From assembly GCA_025358515.1 (NCBI GenBank), contig JANYJG010000099.1, forward strand, positions 1 to 49,082: a stretch of 49,082 nt of DNA, given 5' to 3'. Within the stretch, counting starts at the first letter, position 1, and every line of letters starts with the position of its first letter. This stretch comes from Chloroflexota bacterium. GTDB lineage: Bacteria > Chloroflexota > Limnocylindria > Limnocylindrales > CSP1-4. Below the pieces are notes generated by a model. That model was not told where the DNA came from. It saw only the letters and a program-made list of their open reading frames with translations, and did not search any database. The translations under genes were made by a program, and so were the position numbers. This document shows positions 43,284-49,082 of this stretch, piece after piece.

Positions 43284-44918
43284 ATGAGCGAGCACGCATC
43301 CGCGGACGCCAACGTCCGGATCTTCGATACCACTCTCCGTGACGGCGAGCAGGCGCCCGGCGCCGGCCTGACCGTCGCGGAGAAGATCGAGGTCGCCCGC
43401 CAGCTGGTCCGCCTCAACGTCGACGTCATCGAGGCCGGCTTCCCGGCCAGTTCGCCCGGCGAGTTCGAGGCGGTCCAGACCATCGCCCGCGAGACAAAGG
43501 GCGTGGCCGTGGCGGCCCTTGCCCGCTGCAAGGACGGAGATCCGCAGCGCGCGGTGGAGGCTCTTCGGGTTGCCGAGCGGCCCCATCTCCACGTCTTCAT
43601 CGCCAGCAGCGACATCCACCTCAAGCACAAGCTGCGCATCTCACGTGACGAGGCGCTGCTCGCAGCTTCCAAGTGGATCGCCTACGGCCGCAAGGCTCTG
43701 GGGCCCGATGCGGAGATCGAGTTCAGCGCCGAGGATGCCACTCGGACCGACATCGATTTCCTGATGAAGCTGTACGAGGCCGCGGTCGATGCGGGTGCGA
43801 GCACGCTCAATATCCCCGATACCGTCGGGTATGCCATTCCGGTCGAGTTTGGCAAACTTGTAGGCCGGGTCGTGGATCGTTTCGGCTTGGCCGCCACGGT
43901 CTCCGTCCATTGCCACAACGACCTGGGTCTGGCCACAGCCAACACCCTGGCGGCGCTGCAGAACGGAGCCCGCCAGCTGGAGGTCTGCGTCAACGGCCTG
44001 GGCGAGCGAGCCGGCAACGCCTCGCTTGAGGAAGTGGTCATGGGCATCAGGACCCGTCCCACCCAGTTCCCCAACCTTTCGACGCGGGTCGTTTCTGAGC
44101 AGATCACGGCTGCCAGCCGGTTGGTCAGCTACCTGACCGGCTTCGCCGTGCAGCCGAATAAGGCGATCGTCGGCGGCAACGCCTTCGCTCACGAATCCGG
44201 CATCCACCAGGACGGCGTGATCAAGAACCCGCTGACCTACGAGATCATGACCCCGCAGTCCGTGGGTTTGTCGGGCAGCCAGCTGACGATCGGCAAGCTT
44301 TCGGGCCGGCGCGGCCTGCAGGGCAAGCTTCGAGAGCTCGGTCATGACGTCCAAGGGGAGGCCCTAGACGCGATCTACGCCCAGGTCATCGCTCTCGCGG
44401 ACGTCAAGAAGGACGTTACGGACGCGGACATTCTGGCCATCGTGGAGCAGGGCGCGACCGAAACCGCTCAGGCCATCTGCCTACAGGGTTGGAGCGTGAC
44501 CAGCTCTCATGGCGGTCGGGCCATGGGCATGATTTCTCTCAAGATCGGCGATGAGTCGCGGGCGGTTGAGGCGACCGGCAACGGTCCGGTGGATGCCCTG
44601 TATGGGGCCATCGATCAGGCCGTCGAAGCGGTCCTGGGCTGGAAGCCGGTCCTGGCCGAGTACGAGATCAAGGCCGTTTCCGCCGGTGAGGACGCCCAGG
44701 GTCAGGTAGTGGTCCGAGTCCGCCGCTCAACCGAGGAAGGCCGCGACGCATTTGTGGCAACCGGCCACGGCCTGTCAACGAACATCATCGAGGCCTCCGT
44801 GGCCGCGTACCTGGCCGGCGCCGAGAAGCTCCAGCAGGACGCCATCGCCAAGTCCAAATTGCTCGAGGCGGCCCTTGCGGCCGGTGAGCAGCCCGAGAAG
44901 GTTGAGAAGCTTCCGTGA
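43284..44918 (+). CDS. leuA: 2-isopropylmalate synthase
   Basis: LeuA joins acetyl-CoA to 2-oxoisovalerate at the entry to leucine synthesis. The 544 residues start with [30 protein letters not shown]. They carry the metal site [36 protein letters not shown] and [13 protein letters not shown], and end with the allosteric domain ([21 protein letters not shown] onward), which normally binds leucine. Start ATG at 43284, 17 bases after ilvC. It differs clearly from cimA further on, which has a related catalytic domain. Confidence 0.95.
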   Translation: MSEHASADANVRIFDTTLRDGEQAPGAGLTVAEKIEVARQLVRLNVDVIEAGFPASSPGEFEAVQTIARETKGVAVAALARCKDGDPQRAVEALRVAERPHLHVFIASSDIHLKHKLRISRDEALLAASKWIAYGRKALGPDAEIEFSAEDATRTDIDFLMKLYEAAVDAGASTLNIPDTVGYAIPVEFGKLVGRVVDRFGLAATVSVHCHNDLGLATANTLAALQNGARQLEVCVNGLGERAGNASLEEVVMGIRTRPTQFPNLSTRVVSEQITAASRLVSYLTGFAVQPNKAIVGGNAFAHESGIHQDGVIKNPLTYEIMTPQSVGLSGSQLTIGKLSGRRGLQGKLRELGHDVQGEALDAIYAQVIALADVKKDVTDADILAIVEQGATETAQAICLQGWSVTSSHGGRAMGMISLKIGDESRAVEATGNGPVDALYGAIDQAVEAVLGWKPVLAEYEIKAVSAGEDAQGQVVVRVRRSTEEGRDAFVATGHGLSTNIIEASVAAYLAGAEKLQQDAIAKSKLLEAALAAGEQPEKVEKLP

Positions 44919-46132
44919 CAGAACCTGCCAACCAGCCGACGGCCGATGCCCCCGGGTTCCCCCGCATCGGCTTCAACCTGGTGTTCGTTCCCGGCGATGG
45001 GATCGGGCCCGAGGTAATCGCCGCCGGCCGGCGCGTTCTCGAGGCGACCGGCCGGCTCTTCGGCTTTCGTTTTGAGTGGCAGGAGATCCTGATCGGCGGC
45101 GTGGCCATCGATGCCTACGGCGTGCCGATGCGCGACGAGGATCTGGCCGCCTGCCGGGATGCGGACGCGGTCTACTTCGGCGCCATCGGCGATCCCAAGT
45201 ACGACGATCCCACGGCCACGGTTCGACCGGAGCAGGCGCTGCTGGGCCTGCGCAAAGGTCTGGGCCTGTACGCGAACCTGCGGCCGGTCACCGTTCAGCC
45301 CGTCCTGCGGGCTAGCTCCCCAGTGCGCGAGTCGCTGCTCGAAGGCGTGGACATGATGATCGTCCGCGAGTTGACGGGCGGCCTCTACTTCGGCAAGCCA
45401 TCCGGTCTGAGAGCGGGCCCGGCGGGCCGTGAGGCGGTCGACACCCTGATCTATAGCGAGGAAGAGATTCGTCGCGTCGTCAGGCTCGCCTTCGAACTGG
45501 CCCGCGGCCGCCGCAAAAAGCTGACCAGCGTGGACAAGGCCAATATCCTGTCGTCCAGCCGGCTGTGGCGGACGATCGTGGAAGAGGTCCGGCCCGAATA
45601 TCCTGACGTCACCGTCGAGCATCGGCTCGTTGACGCCTGCGCCATGACCCTCATCCAGCGCCCCGCGGTATTCGACGTGCTGGTGACGGAGAATCTGTTT
45701 GGCGACATCCTGTCCGACGAGGCCAGCGTCCTGGCCGGTTCGCTGGGGATGCTGCCCTCCGCATCCATCGGCGAGCGGCAAACGGCCCACGGCCTGCACG
45801 GCATGTACGAGCCGATCCACGGTTCCGCGCCGGATATCGCGGGCAAGGACATCGCCAATCCCCTGGCTGCGATCCTGTCCGGAGCGATGATGCTGCGCTG
45901 GTCGCTGGGTCAGAACGCGGCCGCGGTGGCGATCGAGCGGGCCGTAACCGCGGTCCTGACGGCCGGCTATCGCACCGCGGATCTCCTGTCGGCGACGGGC
46001 GACGCCACCGGCCTGCGCCCAGTCGGCACTCAAGCCATGGGAGATGCGGTTGTGGCCGCTATCGAGAACCAGGAACACACCGCCGCCGAAGACGGCGAAA
46101 GAGCGACTGCGCTCAGCGGCGGCTCACGGTGA
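44915..46132 (+). CDS. leuB: 3-isopropylmalate dehydrogenase
   Basis: NAD-dependent oxidative decarboxylase of leucine synthesis, and expected to act on 3-methylmalate in the citramalate route. The 405 residues show [16 protein letters not shown], the [13 protein letters not shown] loop, [36 protein letters not shown] and [24 protein letters not shown], then [21 protein letters not shown]. The C-terminus is about 40 residues longer than usual. GTG at 44915 overlaps the leuA stop (GTGA). Confidence 0.95.
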   Translation: MTEPANQPTADAPGFPRIGFNLVFVPGDGIGPEVIAAGRRVLEATGRLFGFRFEWQEILIGGVAIDAYGVPMRDEDLAACRDADAVYFGAIGDPKYDDPTATVRPEQALLGLRKGLGLYANLRPVTVQPVLRASSPVRESLLEGVDMMIVRELTGGLYFGKPSGLRAGPAGREAVDTLIYSEEEIRRVVRLAFELARGRRKKLTSVDKANILSSSRLWRTIVEEVRPEYPDVTVEHRLVDACAMTLIQRPAVFDVLVTENLFGDILSDEASVLAGSLGMLPSASIGERQTAHGLHGMYEPIHGSAPDIAGKDIANPLAAILSGAMMLRWSLGQNAAAVAIERAVTAVLTAGYRTADLLSATGDATGLRPVGTQAMGDAVVAAIENQEHTAAEDGERATALSGGSR

Positions 46133-47847
46133 GCGCAAACATGAGCAACAAGATCATCCTGTACGACACGACGCTCCGCGACGGCACTCAGCGGGAAGGC
46201 CTGGTCGTCTCGCTGGCGGACAAGATCAAGGTCGCGCGGCGGCTCGATGAGTTCGGCTTCGCCTACGTCGAGGGCGGCTGGCCCGGCTCGAATCCCAAGG
46301 ACGCCGATTTTTTCGCCGCTGCCAAGTCGATCGCCTGGAAGAACACCAAGCTGGCGGCCTTCGGTTCCACGCGCCATCGCAGCAACCGGGCCGAGTCCGA
46401 CCCGAACCTCCTGGCCCTCGTGGCGGCCGAGACGCCAGTCGTCACGATCTTCGGCAAGAGTTGGCTGCTCCACGTCCGCGACGTGTTGGGAGCCACGCCG
46501 GAAGAGAACCTGGCCATGGTCGGGGACTCGGTTGCCTTTCCGGCGGCCGCCGGCCGGGAGATGATCTACGACGCCGAACACTACTTCGACGGCTACAAGG
46601 ACGATTCCGCCTATGCGCTGGCGACTCTGCGTGCGGCCCGGGACGGCGGCGCCCGAACCCTCGTCCTGTGCGACACCAACGGCGGCACCCTGACCGACGA
46701 ACTGGTGGAGATCGTGCGGGCGACGCGGGCCGCCCTCGACGGCGATGACGCGGCCACTGCGCCCGTCGTATGGGGCATCCATTGCCACAATGACTCGGAG
46801 CTGGCGGTCGCCAACTCCCTGGCCGCCATCGCCAATGGCGTGCGCCACGTCCAGGGCACCATCAACGGCTACGGCGAGCGGTGTGGCAACGCCAACCTGA
46901 TCAGCATCCTGGCCGACCTGGAACTCAAGACTAAATTCGAGCCCGTGCCATCGGGCCGCCTGGCCGAGTTGACGGACCTCTCTCGTTACGTTGCGGAAAT
47001 AGTCAACATCGCCCCCGATGACCACCAGCCGTACGTCGGCCGGTCGGCCTTCGCCCATAAGGGCGGCGTCCACGGTTCCGCCACGGCGCGCGTACAGCGC
47101 TCCTACCAGCACATCGACCCGAGCTTTGTCGGCAACGTCAGCCGCCTCGTGGTCAGCGAGCTCGGAGGCAAGGCCAACACCCAGCTGCGTGCCGAACAGC
47201 TCGGCCACCGGCTCGACGGCGTGGACTCGAAGGCCCTCAGCCAGGTCATCAAGCAGCTCGAGGCGGACGGCCTCGCCTTCGAGGGCGCGGAAGCATCGTT
47301 CGAGCTGCTGGTCAAGCGCCACCGCCCGGGCTACGAGCTGCCCTTCGTCCTGTGCGATTACACCGTCCTGGTGGAGCAGCGCGGCGGGGCCGAGTTGCTC
47401 GCCGAGGCCACGGTCAAGGTCGAGGTGGCGGGCGAGGTGCTCCACACCGCCGCCGATGGCAACGGCCCGGTAAACGCCCTCGATAGCGCTCTCCGCAAGG
47501 CCCTTGGCGCGTTCTACCCGGAGCTGGACGCCGTCCACCTCGTCGACTACAAGGTCCGCATCCTCGACAGTGGCGAAGCGACGGGCGCCCAGACGCGAGT
47601 CATCATCGACTCGTCCAACGGGCCGCTGGAGTGGTCGACGATGGGCAGCGGCACGAACATAATTGCGGCCTCGTGCCAGGCGTTGTGCGACTCGCTCGAG
47701 TACGCCATCTGGAAGACGGGCGCGGAAGTGCGGCGACGCGACGAGCGTCATTTCACGACCGCTGTAACCACAAACGGCGGAACGGGCACCGGCGGAACGG
47801 CGCCCGCCGGAACGGCGCCCGCCGGCCCAATCACGCGTCCCGAGTAG
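46129..47847 (+). CDS. cimA: (R)-citramalate synthase
   Basis: CimA condenses pyruvate with acetyl-CoA to citramalate, the start of the threonine-independent isoleucine route. The 572 residues have [49 protein letters not shown], the [19 protein letters not shown] stretch typical of CimA rather than Leu[21 protein letters not shown], and a C-terminal regulatory domain ([24 protein letters not shown]). The GTG at 46129 overlaps the leuB stop; an ATG at 46141 is possible. The tail carries a GTAPA repeat from a 15-bp duplication (47794-47823). No threonine deaminase gene is present in the window. Confidence 0.94.
   Translation: MSANMSNKIILYDTTLRDGTQREGLVVSLADKIKVARRLDEFGFAYVEGGWPGSNPKDADFFAAAKSIAWKNTKLAAFGSTRHRSNRAESDPNLLALVAAETPVVTIFGKSWLLHVRDVLGATPEENLAMVGDSVAFPAAAGREMIYDAEHYFDGYKDDSAYALATLRAARDGGARTLVLCDTNGGTLTDELVEIVRATRAALDGDDAATAPVVWGIHCHNDSELAVANSLAAIANGVRHVQGTINGYGERCGNANLISILADLELKTKFEPVPSGRLAELTDLSRYVAEIVNIAPDDHQPYVGRSAFAHKGGVHGSATARVQRSYQHIDPSFVGNVSRLVVSELGGKANTQLRAEQLGHRLDGVDSKALSQVIKQLEADGLAFEGAEASFELLVKRHRPGYELPFVLCDYTVLVEQRGGAELLAEATVKVEVAGEVLHTAADGNGPVNALDSALRKALGAFYPELDAVHLVDYKVRILDSGEATGAQTRVIIDSSNGPLEWSTMGSGTNIIAASCQALCDSLEYAIWKTGAEVRRRDERHFTTAVTTNGGTGTGGTAPAGTAPAGPITRPE
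47794..47823 (+). repeat. 15-bp tandem repeat at the cimA C-terminus
   Basis: GGAACGGCGCCCGCC occurs twice without mismatch, encoding [10 protein letters not shown] in frame near the end of CimA. Confidence 0.92.
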
Positions 47848-47862
47848 ATCGCGAGGATCTGC

Positions 47863-48744
47863 ATGGCCTCGTCTCCGACCGGCAGTTCTAACTCAGCCTC
47901 GCCGCGTGTCGCGTTTCAGGGCGAACCGGGCGCGTTCAGCGAGGAGGGCGTCCTCTCGGCCTTCGCCGAGTCGCAGGCCGTGGCTCTGCCCACGTGGCGG
48001 GCCGTCTTCGAGGCCGTCAACGATGGCACGGTCGATGCCGGTGTGGTGCCCATCGAACGGTCGGCCGGCGGCAGCGTCCGCGAGATATACGACCTGCTCT
48101 TCAAGTTCGACGAGTTGCGGATCGTGGCCGAAGTGACGGTTCCGGTGAGGCTGGCGCTGCTGGCCATGCCGGGCCAGACCCTGGACCAGATCGAGCGGGT
48201 CTATAGCATCGCCCAGGCCCTGGATCAGGCCGACGAGTTTCTGCGCTCGCGACCGTGGTCGGTGCTGACGAGCTACAACACAGCCGGCGCGGCCAAGTCG
48301 ATCGCCGACAAAGGTGAGATGGGCGCGGCCGCCGTTGCTTCCGCGCGCGTCGCCCCGCTCTACGGCCTGGACGTTCTCGCCAACGACATCCAGACCGGCG
48401 CCGCCAATCGGACCCGCTTCGCCGTACTGACGCGCGAGCCTCTGGCGGACGAGTTGTTCGTGCCGTCCGCGATCGCCGGGCCGATGAAGACGACGCTGGT
48501 GTGGGCCGTCCGCAACGTACCAGGCAGCCTTTACCGCTGCCTCGGCTGCTTCGCCGAACGCAAGATCAACCTGTCACGCCTGGAGTCGCGGCCGAGTCGC
48601 GGCGTCCGCTGGGAGTACGTCTTCTGGGCCGACATGGACTCCGACCCGGATGTCCCCGACTGCGCTGCCGCGCTGGCGTCTCTCTTGCGGGAGGCGGTCA
48701 TGGTTCGCGTTGCGGGCGTCTATCACCGCGCCGCGGAGCAGTAG
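47863..48744 (+). CDS. pheA: Prephenate dehydratase
   Basis: Converts prephenate to phenylpyruvate in phenylalanine synthesis. The 293 residues have VAFQGEPGAFSEEGV, the VPIERSAGGSVREIYDLL motif, NTAGAAKSIAD and the active-site NRTRFAVL. An ACT domain follows, with NVPGSLYRCLGCFAERKINLSRLESRPSRG (the ESRP motif that binds phenylalanine). No chorismate mutase domain is fused. Start ATG at 47863, 15 bases after cimA, so it may be the last gene of the operon although it belongs to a different pathway. Confidence 0.94.
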   Translation: MASSPTGSSNSASPRVAFQGEPGAFSEEGVLSAFAESQAVALPTWRAVFEAVNDGTVDAGVVPIERSAGGSVREIYDLLFKFDELRIVAEVTVPVRLALLAMPGQTLDQIERVYSIAQALDQADEFLRSRPWSVLTSYNTAGAAKSIADKGEMGAAAVASARVAPLYGLDVLANDIQTGAANRTRFAVLTREPLADELFVPSAIAGPMKTTLVWAVRNVPGSLYRCLGCFAERKINLSRLESRPSRGVRWEYVFWADMDSDPDVPDCAAALASLLREAVMVRVAGVYHRAAEQ

Positions 48745-48973
48745 ACCCGAGCCCCGTGCCCGCCTCCGCGCCCGCGCCCCGGGCCCGCCTCCGCGCCCCG
48801 GACCCGCCGCGTCCGCGTACCGTCGCCCCTTAGCCGGGCCGCCGCATGGTGCCTCGGCGGAGGCGGCGTTCGGGCCCTCCCCCGATTCCACGAAAGTCCG
48901 GGTCGCGGCTATGGGGGCGTAGCGGTACCCTGCATCCTGAGACCGCTACAAGCGGCATCACAGCGAGGTGAGG
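48745..48973 (+). other. Spacer after pheA
   Basis: A 229-bp gap. It begins with a CCCGCCTCCGCGCCC-type imperfect repeat (48758-48810), then has no recognisable gene. TACCCT near 48926 is a weak -10 candidate for the next frame. No T-tract terminator is visible. Confidence 0.5.
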
Positions 48974-49082
48974 GTGAGCGGCGACACTCTCTCGGCACAA
49001 GCGGAGCGAATTCGCGTACTGGCGGCCGAACCACGCGCAGCCGTAGAGAACCGGCCGGCCAGTTCGGCCGCCAGTACGCGAA
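48974..49082 (+). CDS. Start of an unidentified gene, cut by the window end
   Basis: GTG at 48974 follows GAGGTGAGG and opens a frame of 36 codons running off the window (VSGDTLSAQAERIRVLAAEP...). The codons look coding, but the fragment is too short to identify. Its last part overlaps a perfect inverted repeat, so the very end of the sequence may be unreliable. Confidence 0.4.
   Translation, partial: MSGDTLSAQAERIRVLAAEPRAAVENRPASSAASTR
49011..49082. repeat. Perfect 21-bp inverted repeat ending at the last base
   Basis: Bases 49011-49031 are the exact reverse complement of 49062-49082, with 30 bases between. There is no T-tract, so it is not a simple terminator. Confidence 0.9.

Overview
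The window is high-GC bacterial chromosome with tight gene packing, many GTG and TTG starts, 4-bp stop/start overlaps (ATGA or GTGA), and several genes that look leaderless. No rRNA, tRNA, CRISPR array, integrase or transposase was found. A ferredoxin-dependent 2-oxoacid oxidoreductase, a citramalate route to isoleucine, an F420/deazaflavin-type oxidoreductase, an MmpL exporter and an obg-nadD-rsfS run suggest a free-living Chloroflexota or a deep actinobacterial relative. That placement is inference; no marker here settles it.

Layout. 1-4.7 kb (+): the 3' part of rho, a membrane-anchored LysM/M23 peptidase, then obg, nadD and rsfS. 4.8-8.5 kb (+): a four-subunit 2-oxoacid:ferredoxin oxidoreductase (delta-alpha-beta-gamma) and an unrecognised repeat-rich protein. 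8.6-15.3 kb: two convergent aldo/keto reductases, a DoxX-like membrane protein, a short-chain dehydrogenase, a copper-type P1B ATPase with its promoter and dyad, and a small membrane protein. 15.3-21.4 kb: fatty-acid genes on the minus strand (fabD, two fabF) with two MarR-type regulators and about 0.8 kb of low-complexity DNA. 21.4-29.1 kb (-): an ACT-domain protein, an M20 peptidase, ilvD, a membrane-tethered PadR-type regulator, leuD and leuC. 29.2-38.7 kb: a GH3 beta-glucosidase with a LacI-type dyad, a Ddn-like oxidoreductase, three translationally coupled GT87-like membrane glycosyltransferases and an MmpL transporter. 38.7-39.67 kb: a palindrome-rich spacer followed by an apparent transcription attenuator. 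39.67-48.7 kb (+): ilvB-ilvN-ilvC-leuA-leuB-cimA-pheA. The window ends inside a new reading frame and on a perfect 21-bp inverted repeat.

How the genes work together. Apart from the branched-chain aminotransferase, the window encodes the whole valine, leucine and isoleucine pathway: ilvBNCD, leuABCD and cimA. Isoleucine would start from pyruvate and acetyl-CoA via citramalate, with LeuCD and LeuB doing double duty. The two arms lie on opposite strands. The ilvB arm is preceded by a 68-codon ORF rich in Leu/Val/Ile codons, a perfect intrinsic terminator and segments that could form a competing antiterminator. This looks like ribosome-mediated attenuation and is the best regulatory finding here.

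The other recurrent theme is short tandem repetition, mostly in multiples of three bases (12, 15 or 18 bp). It occurs inside or at the ends of many genes, including eight perfect 15-bp copies inside the GTPase domain of Obg.
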